DNA of 7,352 nt from Mariprofundus sp. (GTDB taxonomy: Bacteria; Pseudomonadota; Zetaproteobacteria; Mariprofundales; Mariprofundaceae). The stretch is from assembly GCA_015485035.1 (NCBI GenBank), contig WFUI01000018.1:1-7352 (forward strand). Direction: 5' to 3'. A model generated the notes under the pieces. The model was given only the letters and a program-made list of their open reading frames with translations, ran no database searches and was not told the DNA's origin. The position numbers and the translations under genes were made by a program. Shown one piece after another: positions 1-4,893 of this stretch (position 1 is the first letter of the stretch; each line of letters opens with the position of its first letter).

Positions 1-2
1 CC

Positions 3-326
3 TATAGCAATGCTGCCAAACAGGAGGAAGTCGGGGTTGCGGCAGATTTATTGCAACAATATGGCGCGGTCAGTGAAGAAGTCGTACGGGCTATGGCTGA
101 AGGAGGTGCCGATGCTTCCCATATTTGCATTGCAGTCAGCGGTATTGCCGGCCCCGGTGGCGGTTCGGATGAAAAACCGGTTGGAATGGTTTGGATTGCT
201 GTTGCGCGTGCGGGACATACCGCTGCAAGCCGGTGTCTGCATCTGAAAGGCGCACGCCATGAGATTCAGTCGCGTACGGTAATCGCGGCGCTATCCCTGT
301 TGCTCACGGAAGTGGAACAGTTATAA
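3..326 (+). CDS. pncC: CinA/PncC-type nicotinamide-nucleotide amidase, C-terminal part (5' partial)
   Basis: The reading frame is open from the left window edge to the TAA at 324-326, giving about 107 residues; the N-terminal part lies outside. The visible protein begins [11 protein letters not shown] and contains [14 protein letters not shown], the block [10 protein letters not shown], then [11 protein letters not shown] and a final helix ending in LLTEVEQL. These are the hallmark blocks of the CinA C-terminal domain, in which [13 protein letters not shown] glycine-rich sequence and the following KPVG form the active-site region. The family deamidates nicotinamide mononucleotide to nicotinate mononucleotide in pyridine-nucleotide salvage, in the cytoplasm. 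Whether an N-terminal molybdopterin-binding CinA domain is also present cannot be seen, so this may be a stand-alone PncC or a full CinA. The gene converges on the HAD phosphatase gene and overlaps it by six bases. An ATG at 51 is internal to the domain and is not the start. Confidence 0.93.
   Translation, partial: YSNAAKQEEVGVAADLLQQYGAVSEEVVRAMAEGGADASHICIAVSGIAGPGGGSDEKPVGMVWIAVARAGHTAASRCLHLKGARHEIQSRTVIAALSLLLTEVEQL
321..326. other. TTATAA palindrome serving as the shared end of two convergent genes
   Basis: TTATAA is its own reverse complement. On the plus strand it reads Leu-stop and ends pncC. On the minus strand it also reads Leu-stop and ends the HAD phosphatase gene. The genes overlap by these six bases, so there is no room for a terminator between them, and any terminator would have to lie inside the opposite coding region. 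Confidence 0.9.
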
Positions 327-1103
327 CAGATTCAGAGCATCCGGCAGATCGGCGATTGAGGGTAATACGAGATCGGCTTTGATGCCGGTGGCTCTGACAA
401 AATCCTCCCGGTATTTACCGGTTTGAACCAGTGCTGTTTTCAATCCTGCATCTTTGGCACCGCCGATATCCGATTCGATGTCATCGCCGATCATCAGGGC
501 GGATTCAGGCTCTACATGTAACGCCATGCAGACACCATGAAAGAAATCCTCTGACGGTTTGCCCAGAACCATAGCCTCTGTGCCGGTAGCATATTCAATT
601 GCAGCCACAAACGGGCCGATATCCAGATGCAAGCCATCCGGTTTCTGCCAGAAACGGTTTTTATGCAGCGCCAGCACCACGGCACCTTCCATGACTGCAT
701 TGAATATCGCATGTAACAGCTCGGGTGTATAACCCTCACCCCCCAGATCACCCATGACGATATAATCCGGATTTTCGTCAGTTGTCCGGATACCCTGAAA
801 ATCTTCCAGCAACGAATCGCGTACATAGAGTTTTGCGCTGCCGTCGGCAATGGCCCGAACGGCCAGAGCCGCAGGCGTGTAGATATCGGATGCGTGAATG
901 GCTATGCCAAAGCCTGCAAGCTTTTCGGCGATGGCGGACTTTGGTTGTGTCGTTGTATTGGTCAGCCCTGCAACAGGCAGGCCAATATCAAGCACTTGCT
1001 GCACGCTTTCAATCGCACCAGGGATCATATGGTTGCCGACATATAATACACCATCCAGATCAAACAAAACGGCCTTAGTCGGTGTTTCTTTCTTCCTGCT
1101 CAT
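321..1103 (-). CDS. HAD superfamily subclass IIA phosphatase (NagD/LHPP-like)
   Basis: A complete 260-residue haloacid-dehalogenase-type hydrolase, cytoplasmic. Motif I is FDLDGVLY with nucleophile D15 and acid/base D17. Motif II is GLTNTTTQ around T48-N49, the motif III lysine is K182 in VLGKPS, and motif IV is MIGDDIESD with D207, D208 and D212 for magnesium binding. The C2-type cap between motifs II and III, with [12 protein letters not shown], places it in subclass IIA with NagD and LHPP-like proteins. The GLTNTTTQ block and the [16 protein letters not shown] stretch fit the LHPP-like branch best. Family substrates range from nucleotides and sugar phosphates to phosphohistidine or pyrophosphate, and the sequence does not fix the substrate. 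The start is ATG (1103-1101) without a clear Shine-Dalgarno, but no other start lies ahead of motif I. It is on the same strand as kdsB and may once have followed it directly. Its TAA stop lies within the TTATAA shared with the pncC end. Confidence 0.93.
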   Translation of the reverse strand: MSRKKETPTKAVLFDLDGVLYVGNHMIPGAIESVQQVLDIGLPVAGLTNTTTQPKSAIAEKLAGFGIAIHASDIYTPAALAVRAIADGSAKLYVRDSLLEDFQGIRTTDENPDYIVMGDLGGEGYTPELLHAIFNAVMEGAVVLALHKNRFWQKPDGLHLDIGPFVAAIEYATGTEAMVLGKPSEDFFHGVCMALHVEPESALMIGDDIESDIGGAKDAGLKTALVQTGKYREDFVRATGIKADLVLPSIADLPDALNLL

Positions 1104-1131
1104 GTCGTTATTTTAGCACTGTTGCAGCATG

Positions 1132-1162
1132 ATGCGAAGGTTCCAGGAAGGGGGCTTCGCAT
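1132..1162. repeat. Inverted repeat, 8-base arms
   Basis: ATGCGAAG (1132-1139) is matched by its reverse complement CTTCGCAT (1155-1162) across a 15-base loop. The loop itself starts with the small palindrome TTCCAGGAA (1141-1149). No T-run follows on either strand within a few bases, so it is not a typical intrinsic terminator. It lies upstream of the HAD gene start and could be an operator or a remnant of the insertion boundary; function unknown. Confidence 0.6.
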
Positions 1163-1235
1163 TCCTGAATATTTCCGTCAGCCTGATTGGGCATTCGTCA
1201 ACCCGATGGAACTCGTTTATAGTATCCCAAAAGAA

Positions 1236-1248
1236 AATAAGACTTATT
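1236..1248. repeat. 13-base palindrome AATAAGACTTATT
   Basis: AATAAG and CTTATT are perfect inverted arms around a single central A. The adjoining AAG (1231-1233) and CTT-type bases extend the symmetry loosely. It sits about 115 bases ahead of the SIR2-like start and just upstream of the best promoter candidate, so an operator is possible. In AT-rich DNA such short palindromes also occur by chance. Confidence 0.4.
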
Positions 1249-1250
1249 CT

Positions 1251-1278
1251 TTGTTTGCTACTTAATATCGAATATCAA
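1251..1278 (+). promoter_or_regulatory. Weak sigma-70-like promoter candidate for the SIR2-like gene
   Basis: TTGTTT (1251-1256) and TATCAA (1273-1278) are separated by 16 bases and sit in AT-rich DNA about 25 bases ahead of the strong AGGAGGG. Matches to the consensus are only moderate (about three of six and four of six). An alternative -10 is TATAGT at 1218-1223. The assignment is tentative. Confidence 0.3.
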
Positions 1279-1313
1279 GGAAAAAAATAAGGCCGCATAT
1301 AGGAGGGTAATAC

Positions 1314-1343
1314 ATGGAAAATCAAGTCCTGTTATTACGTTAG
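1314..1343 (+). other. Nine-codon leader reading frame with a strong ribosome binding site
   Basis: AGGAGGG (1301-1307) is followed six bases later by ATG (1314-1316). The short frame encodes MENQVLLLR and ends at TAG (1341-1343). It is in the same frame as the SIR2-like gene, which begins 21 bases further on, and a second in-frame TAG lies at 1353-1355. This Shine-Dalgarno is far better than the AGGG serving the SIR2-like gene itself. Two readings are possible: a leader peptide that delivers ribosomes to the gene by coupling or reinitiation, or the original start of a longer protein now cut by two amber codons. The SIR2 fold is complete without the extra residues, which favours the leader reading. 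No tandem regulatory codons or attenuator hairpin are obvious. Confidence 0.5.
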
Positions 1344-1345
1344 TT
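1339..1345 (+). other. GTTAG recombination-core-like sequence at the left edge of the island
   Basis: GTTAGTT matches six of seven positions of the integron core GTTRRRY, preceded by C as in the common CGTTAG form. A second overlapping GTTAGCT is at 1343-1349. If cleavage occurred after G1339, the inserted cassette would begin TTAGTTAG and reach the SIR2 start codon 25 bases later, which is a usual spacing for integron cassettes. No convincing partner core or hairpin is seen upstream, so this would be an attI-like or secondary site rather than a full attC. Such short cores also arise by chance. Confidence 0.3.
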
Positions 1346-1364
1346 AGCTGAATAGGGAAAATTG

Positions 1365-2441
1365 GTGAAGCAATCAAAGTTTAGAAAAAAGGTCGATACT
1401 CTTTTTATTCTTGGGGCAGGATCAAGCAAAGCTCTTACACATGTCAATACCCGAAAGAACGACCATAGTCGCTCAACTACGCCCGTAGATAATGATTTTC
1501 TCGCTATGATGAGACATTTCTCACTAAAGACCGGATGGCAAAAAAAAGGAATTGAGCTGCTCAACGATAATTGGCTAGATAGCTCTGACTTCTGGAGTGG
1601 TGGCTTAGAAAGCTCAATAATAAAACGAGTGTCAGACTACGACATGCTTGCTTCGCTTTATAAAGAGAAAGCACGCAGAAAGGTATCGAATTCTGAGTAT
1701 CTGAATTGGTTGTCTCATCTTATTACTGACTACCTCCTAAAATGTAGATCTAATAGATCAGGTGAAACAAAGAAATTCGTTGATTTTGCTTTTCCTGAAA
1801 AAACCTCGCACACAAAACTAAACAATAGAATTATTACATTCAATTATGATTTGATCGTAGATCGAGTGCTATTAGACAGAGGTTGGTCAAAGCAGCGAAT
1901 ATATTTTGATCGTATTGCAAAGAAAGAGGCTGACGGTACTCGAAGAAACTCCCTCGATGAATTTCCTGACCCATTGCTGTTAAAACTACATGGGTCACTA
2001 AATTGGCGCTGCAGTCAGGGAAACTTTGAATCTATAATTGATGGAACTTGTGATCCAAAGGAAAAAATTTCTATTTGGACTGAAGACACAAAGTCGGCAA
2101 AACCTGATGATGGCCACTCTCCTCTCATTATCCCGCCTATACCAAATAAACCGATCACTATATCGCCAATATTTAGCCACCTGTGGACCAAAGCATTTGA
2201 ATACCTTCACGAGGCAAAGAAAACTGTAATCGTTGGATATTCATGTCCTGCCACAGATGTTATGGCTCGTTCGATTTTTACTCAGTTTCGTAATATGGGT
2301 GCAACTGATATCTATGTTGTTGACCCAGGCGTAAATGCTTTGGCTAACTACGTTGAGTTGATGCATGGCCGGGTTAAGAAAAATATTCGATGGCACTACT
2401 ATCGTGGGTTTAGTGAGTATATTGAGAATGAAATCCGCTAA
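1365..2441 (+). CDS. Stand-alone SIR2-like (sirtuin-fold) protein, possible NADase in phage defence
   Basis: A complete 358-residue soluble protein counted from GTG 1365. I chose this start because AGGG (1354-1357) lies seven bases ahead; TTG 1362 is an alternative. The SIR2-like fold is shown by VDTLFILGAGSS (NAD-binding GAGxS, residues 17-21), TFNYD (158-162, with the family's catalytic-type N160), LLKLHGSLNW (H209, the counterpart of the catalytic His), then LIIPP, a LW..A..YL helix, VIVGYSCPATD (288-298) and YVVDPG near 318-322. The zinc-ribbon cysteines of deacetylase sirtuins are absent. Related SIR2-like domains in Thoeris ThsA, DSR2 and other defence proteins cleave NAD upon phage infection. 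This protein has no further effector or sensor domain and no partner gene beyond the toxin-antitoxin pair, so defence is an inference. It is AT-rich compared with the flanking genes, which suggests transfer. Its TAA stop lies in the left core of an attC-like site. Confidence 0.87.
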   Translation: MKQSKFRKKVDTLFILGAGSSKALTHVNTRKNDHSRSTTPVDNDFLAMMRHFSLKTGWQKKGIELLNDNWLDSSDFWSGGLESSIIKRVSDYDMLASLYKEKARRKVSNSEYLNWLSHLITDYLLKCRSNRSGETKKFVDFAFPEKTSHTKLNNRIITFNYDLIVDRVLLDRGWSKQRIYFDRIAKKEADGTRRNSLDEFPDPLLLKLHGSLNWRCSQGNFESIIDGTCDPKEKISIWTEDTKSAKPDDGHSPLIIPPIPNKPITISPIFSHLWTKAFEYLHEAKKTVIVGYSCPATDVMARSIFTQFRNMGATDIYVVDPGVNALANYVELMHGRVKKNIRWHYYRGFSEYIENEIR

Positions 2442-2495
2442 CAATGCCTATTCAGCCGACGCAAAAAAGCGTGCGGCTGATTGGAGACATTACAC
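2436..2495 (+). repeat. attC-like integron recombination site (degenerate right core)
   Basis: CTAAC (2438-2442) resembles the left core RYYYAAC and contains the SIR2 stop codon, as is usual for cassettes. A hairpin follows: CAGCCGACGC (2453-2462), a six-A loop (2463-2468) and GCGTGCGGCTG (2469-2479), a ten-pair stem with G2473 bulged out, like the extrahelical bases of attC. Ten bases after CGGCT comes ATTACAC (2489-2495), at the position where GTTRRRY is expected, but it has A for G and matches only five of seven positions. Total length, AACAAT after the left core and CAGCCGACGC arms are all very like short attC sites such as that of aadA cassettes. The changed right core suggests an inactive or decayed site. 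The hairpin has no T-run, so an ordinary intrinsic terminator is the less likely reading, although it may still reduce read-through into yefM. Confidence 0.5.
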
Positions 2496-2512
2496 CTATA
2501 TAAAATCACACA

Positions 2513-2575
2513 ACATGTACATTAAGTTGCACAATATATTGCAATGCCTATACTTGTCCTATAAGTTGTACATGT
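2513..2575. promoter_or_regulatory. YefM-type operator: TGTACA palindromes around the yefM promoter
   Basis: Three boxes are visible: TGTACA (2516-2521, inside perfect ATGTACAT), TGCACA (2528-2533) and TGTACA (2567-2572). The first two centres are 12 bases apart, the same geometry as the long and short TGTACA palindromes bound by YefM and YefM-YoeB in Escherichia coli. ACATGTACA (2513-2521) and TGTACATGT (2567-2575) are exact inverted copies flanking the promoter. TAAGTTGCACA (2523-2533) and TAAGTTGTACA (2562-2572) are near-identical direct copies 39 bases apart. Autorepression with conditional cooperativity is the expected mode. Confidence 0.72.
2527..2554 (+). promoter_or_regulatory. Promoter of the yefM-yoeB operon
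   Basis: A -35 candidate TTGCAC (2527-2532) and a good -10 TATACT (2549-2554, five of six) are spaced by 16 bases. Transcription would begin near 2561, between the second and third TGTACA-type boxes, so bound antitoxin would block polymerase. The -35 overlaps the TGCACA operator box directly. Confidence 0.6.
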
Positions 2576-2587
2576 GAGGTGCTGGAA

Positions 2588-2842
2588 ATGAACATTGTAT
2601 CATTTACTGAAGCAAGAAATAATCTTAAATCTGTATTGAATCACGTCATAGATGATGCTGACTGCACTATTATTACAAGGCGAGATACAGAAGATGCAGT
2701 TGTAATGTCACTGGATTACTACAACAGCCTGATGGAAACAGTTTATTTGTTAAAATCGCCTGCAAATGCTGAGCACCTAAGTAAATCTATTGAACAATTC
2801 AGACAAGGCAAAACTCAGGAAAAAGATTTATTGAACGAATGA
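2588..2842 (+). CDS. yefM: Antitoxin of the YefM family (Phd/YefM fold)
   Basis: An 84-residue protein. ATG 2588 is preferred because GAGGT (2576-2580) lies seven bases upstream; the GTG at 2579 overlaps that ribosome binding site and is unlikely. The N-terminal half, MNIVSFTEARNNLKSVL followed by IITRR and AVVMSLDYYNSL, is the Phd/YefM DNA-binding dimer domain. The C-terminal half, with YLLKSPANAEHL and a charged tail ending KDLLNE, matches the toxin-wrapping tail of Escherichia coli YefM almost block for block and has its usual length. YefM neutralises YoeB and represses the operon at TGTACA operators, which are present just upstream. The stop overlaps the yoeB start by four bases (ATGA), giving translational coupling and a molar excess of antitoxin. 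The gene is AT-rich like the SIR2 gene. Confidence 0.95.
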   Translation: MNIVSFTEARNNLKSVLNHVIDDADCTIITRRDTEDAVVMSLDYYNSLMETVYLLKSPANAEHLSKSIEQFRQGKTQEKDLLNE

Positions 2843-3105
2843 GACATTTAGCCTGGACAGATGCTGCGTGGTCAGATTATGTATATTGGCAAGGTCAGGA
2901 TAGAAAAACATTAAAACGTATCAATAAATTAATCAGTGATACCATGCGAAGTCCATTTTCTGGCATTGGCAAACCAGAAGCATTAAAAGAAAATTTAACT
3001 GGCTTTTGGTCTCGCAGAATAGATGATACCCACAGGTTGGTTTATGCAGTTACCGATACGCATATCACGGTAATTTCTTGCAAATATCATTATGAAAGGG
3101 GCTAA
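2839..3105 (+). CDS. yoeB: Toxin YoeB, ribosome-dependent mRNA endoribonuclease
   Basis: An 88-residue protein, four residues longer at the C-terminus than the Escherichia coli toxin. Diagnostic blocks are DAAWSDYVYWQGQD, GIGKPEALKENLTGFWSRRID, HRLVYAV and CKYHY. The catalytic residues known for YoeB (Glu46, Arg65, His83) correspond to E47, R66 and H84 here, with Y85 following, so the toxin looks intact. YoeB binds the 50S side of the ribosomal A site and cuts mRNA, stopping translation when YefM is degraded. It is translated from an ATG overlapping the yefM stop. The TAA stop (3103-3105) is followed within 50 bases by the end of kdsB on the other strand. Type II pairs of this kind are frequent passengers of integron cassettes and genomic islands. 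Confidence 0.95.
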   Translation: MRHLAWTDAAWSDYVYWQGQDRKTLKRINKLISDTMRSPFSGIGKPEALKENLTGFWSRRIDDTHRLVYAVTDTHITVISCKYHYERG

Positions 3106-3153
3106 GCAAAGCATCGAGAGAGACGCTCCAGCCCCACATGCAGAGCGTTAGAG
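3098..3153. repeat. Right boundary of the island: hairpins and a GCGTTAG core overlapping the kdsB stop
   Basis: GTTAGAG (3147-3153) matches six of seven positions of the integron core GTTRRRY, and its TTA is the kdsB stop on the minus strand. Upstream, GGCTAAG (3100-3106) carries the yoeB stop in a CTAA box. CTAA/TTAG and GCAT (3111-3114)/ATGC (3138-3141) could pair as nested attC-like arms, but they are short and the left box has AAG instead of AAC. Competing stems are GGGGCT (3098-3103)/AGCCCC (3130-3135) and ACGCTC (3123-3128)/GAGCGT (3143-3148). On the minus strand the first of these could act as a poor terminator for kdsB, followed only by TTTC. The attC reading is weak here. Confidence 0.3.
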
Positions 3154-3867
3154 ACTCGAGAGCATAGATTCAGCTTTGGCAAGGTCTTCGGGCGTGTCAA
3201 CGCCGATGCAGTGGAAATCACCGACGGTGACAGCGATATCGTAGCCGTGATACAGGACGCGTAACTGTTCCAGTTGCTCGGTCTGTTCGGCTTCACACGG
3301 GTCGAGAGAAGGATAAATCAGCAGAAATTCTTTTCTGTATGCATACAGCCCGACATGCTGCAAAGAATGAGCCGATCCTGAACGCGGGTAGGGGATAGAA
3401 GCGCGGCTGAAATACATGGCGCGGTTTTTAGCGTTGCAAACCACTTTCACAACATTGGCATCGTCCAGATCGGATTCAGAGCGCAGCGGATGCGCCAGCG
3501 TGGCCATCGGTAAATAGGCATCTTTGGAGAATGGCTTAACCACAGCTCGAATGGCGGCCGGGTCGATCAGTGGTTCGTCTCCCTGTACATTGACTACGAT
3601 ATCACAATCCATTTCACGCACGGCTTCGGCCAGACGATCACTGCCGCTGGGATGCTTCGGGCTGGTCATGCATACGGCAGCATCGGTTTTCTGAACCGCT
3701 TCGGCAATGCGCTCATCATCGGTGGCGACAAATACAGGGCCTAGATCAGCTTGCAGCGCCTTTTCGATCACATGTAAAATCATCGGTTTGCCGGCCAGCA
3801 GTGCCAGCGGTTTGCCGGGAAAACGGGTGGAACCCATGCGGGCCGGAATGCCGATAGCAATGTTCAT
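3148..3867 (-). CDS. kdsB: 3-deoxy-manno-octulosonate cytidylyltransferase (CMP-Kdo synthetase)
   Basis: A 239-residue cytoplasmic enzyme of normal family length. It activates Kdo with CTP to give CMP-Kdo for transfer to lipid A, an essential step of lipopolysaccharide core synthesis. The nucleotide-binding N-terminus reads IPARMGSTRFPGKPL (residues 7-21), followed by FVATDDERI, HPSGSDRLAEA and the metal/nucleotide block VNVQGDEPLI. The C-terminal half shows AMYFSRASIPY, HVGLYAYRKEFL, TEQLEQLRVLYHGYDI and GVDTPEDL, all characteristic of KdsB. The start is ATG 3867; the ribosome binding site is weak, with only an AGG about 15 bases upstream, so coupling to hldA 27 bases upstream is likely. The gene is last in the minus-strand operon before the AT-rich island. 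Its stop codon lies exactly at the island's right boundary, but the protein end looks normal. Confidence 0.96.
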   Translation of the reverse strand: MNIAIGIPARMGSTRFPGKPLALLAGKPMILHVIEKALQADLGPVFVATDDERIAEAVQKTDAAVCMTSPKHPSGSDRLAEAVREMDCDIVVNVQGDEPLIDPAAIRAVVKPFSKDAYLPMATLAHPLRSESDLDDANVVKVVCNAKNRAMYFSRASIPYPRSGSAHSLQHVGLYAYRKEFLLIYPSLDPCEAEQTEQLEQLRVLYHGYDIAVTVGDFHCIGVDTPEDLAKAESMLSSL

Positions 3868-3894
3868 GGTGTGGAAACGAACCTGAAAAACATA

Positions 3895-4812
3895 TCAATG
3901 GGCCTCGATTTCGGGCCAGCTGGCCGTGGCTGTGCCGACCTTGCCAACGACCACACCGGCGGCGCGATTAGCCATTCTGGCAGCAGTCAATGCATCATCC
4001 CCCCGTGCCAGGCAGGCAGTAAAGACGGCAATGACGGTATCGCCCGCACCGGTCACATCAAACACATCGCGCGCGGCAGTCGGGATATGATGGCTTTGTT
4101 TGCCATCGAACAGTGTCATGCCTTTTTCCGAGCGGGTGATCAGTACATATTGCAGATTCAATTTATCATGTAGAACTTTAGCAATGGTTTCCACATGCTT
4201 ATTATCATTGATATTTTCCATATCGGCCATAGCCGATGCTTCGAGCAGATTCGGGGTGATTACGGTTGCATCGCGATAGGCCTCTGTGTGTTCGGGTTTG
4301 GGGTCCACTGCGATAATACTGCCCTGTAATCGACCAATCAGTTGTTGAATAAAATCAGGCGTCAGCACACCTTTTCCGTAATCGGACAGAATCACAGCCG
4401 AGGATTCGGGCAGCAGCGCATCGAGACTGTCGAGCATGTGGCGATGACTCCCGGCCTGAGCAGCCTGCGTCCATTCGCGATCATATCGTACAACCTGCTG
4501 ATGACGGGCAATAATGCGGGTTTTGATCGCAGTAGGGCGGTTGTTGGTTTTGGTAACGACACCGCGATTATCCGAATTCAGTTCGGAGAGTCGCTTGTGG
4601 ACCCAGCGGCCCGGTTCATCATCACCAACCATCCCCAGCATGGCAGAGGAAGTATCGAGCGCATGCAGATTGCGCACTACATTGGCTGAACCGCCCAGTC
4701 TGCGATCGATTTCATTGACGGAAACGACAGGCACCGGCGCTTCCGGAGATATGCGGGATACATCCCCCCAGATAAATTCATCTACAATGATATCGCCAAT
4801 CACAAGAATCAA
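3895..4812 (-). CDS. hldA: D-glycero-beta-D-manno-heptose-7-phosphate kinase (RfaE domain I only)
   Basis: A 305-residue PfkB/ribokinase-family kinase. It phosphorylates D-glycero-D-manno-heptose 7-phosphate at C1, in the pathway to ADP-heptose for the inner core. Visible blocks: ILVIGDIIVDEFIWGDVSRISPEAPVPVV in two parts (residues 2-30), the substrate-binding GGSAN (40-44), LSDYGKGVL, VDPKPE, VITPNLLEA, LITRSEKGM, and DVTGAGDT with catalytic base D258. RISPEAPVPVV is diagnostic of RfaE. The nucleotidyltransferase domain found in bifunctional HldE is absent; the protein ends right after the kinase, so a separate HldC-type enzyme is expected elsewhere. The start must be TTG 4812 (GGGAG seven bases upstream), because the frame runs upstream to the wecE stop with no ATG, GTG or TTG. 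The N-terminus is about ten residues shorter than in usual relatives. An ATT at 4815 is the only other conceivable start. Confidence 0.93.
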   Translation of the reverse strand: MILVIGDIIVDEFIWGDVSRISPEAPVPVVSVNEIDRRLGGSANVVRNLHALDTSSAMLGMVGDDEPGRWVHKRLSELNSDNRGVVTKTNNRPTAIKTRIIARHQQVVRYDREWTQAAQAGSHRHMLDSLDALLPESSAVILSDYGKGVLTPDFIQQLIGRLQGSIIAVDPKPEHTEAYRDATVITPNLLEASAMADMENINDNKHVETIAKVLHDKLNLQYVLITRSEKGMTLFDGKQSHHIPTAARDVFDVTGAGDTVIAVFTACLARGDDALTAARMANRAAGVVVGKVGTATASWPEIEAH

Positions 4813-4893
4813 AATGCTGCTCCCGTTTGCTGCTGTATTAGCGCCAGTATAGGCCGATTGCTCCGGACTGAAAGCCGGCTGATGACTTGCATG
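4813..4893 (-). other. 81-base spacer between wecE and hldA
   Basis: It contains the perfect 8-base palindrome AGCCGGCT (4873-4880) and a CCGG (4863-4866)/CCGG (near 4876-4879) pair that could form a small hairpin. GGGAG near 4817-4824 serves as the hldA ribosome binding site. No T-run and no clear promoter are seen, so transcription probably continues from wecE into hldA. Confidence 0.4.

Larger units (their letters stand above)
1104..1361. other. Intergenic region between the HAD gene and the SIR2-like gene
   Basis: About 260 bases without a long gene. It separates the minus-strand HAD gene from the plus-strand island. The left part (to about 1215) has the base composition of the chromosomal neighbours and contains an inverted repeat. 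The right part becomes clearly AT-rich, with a 13-base palindrome, a weak promoter candidate and a short leader reading frame with a strong ribosome binding site. No integrase, transposase remnant, tRNA or long open frame was seen here. Confidence 0.7.

Noticed and set aside
512..850. Minus-strand 112-residue open frame inside the HAD gene
   Set aside because: It is an out-of-frame shadow of the HAD phosphatase, whose motifs are all in the longer frame.
1104..1361. A nearby integron integrase or a complete attI site
   Set aside because: No frame with tyrosine-recombinase motifs exists in the window, and only a short core-like sequence is present, so a functional integron is not claimed.
2453..2479. 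Ordinary intrinsic terminator for the SIR2-like gene
   Set aside because: The stem is good, but no T-run follows it; ATTGGAGAC comes next, and the flanking cores fit an attC-like site better.
2579..2842. yefM starting at GTG 2579
   Set aside because: That codon overlaps the GAGGT ribosome binding site which sits correctly ahead of ATG 2588, and relatives start at the equivalent of the ATG.
1104..3147. Insertion sequence or transposon carrying the three genes
   Set aside because: No transposase, no matching terminal inverted repeats and no convincing target-site duplication at the island's ends were found; the TCGAGAG copies at 3114-3120 and 3155-3161 lie on one side only.
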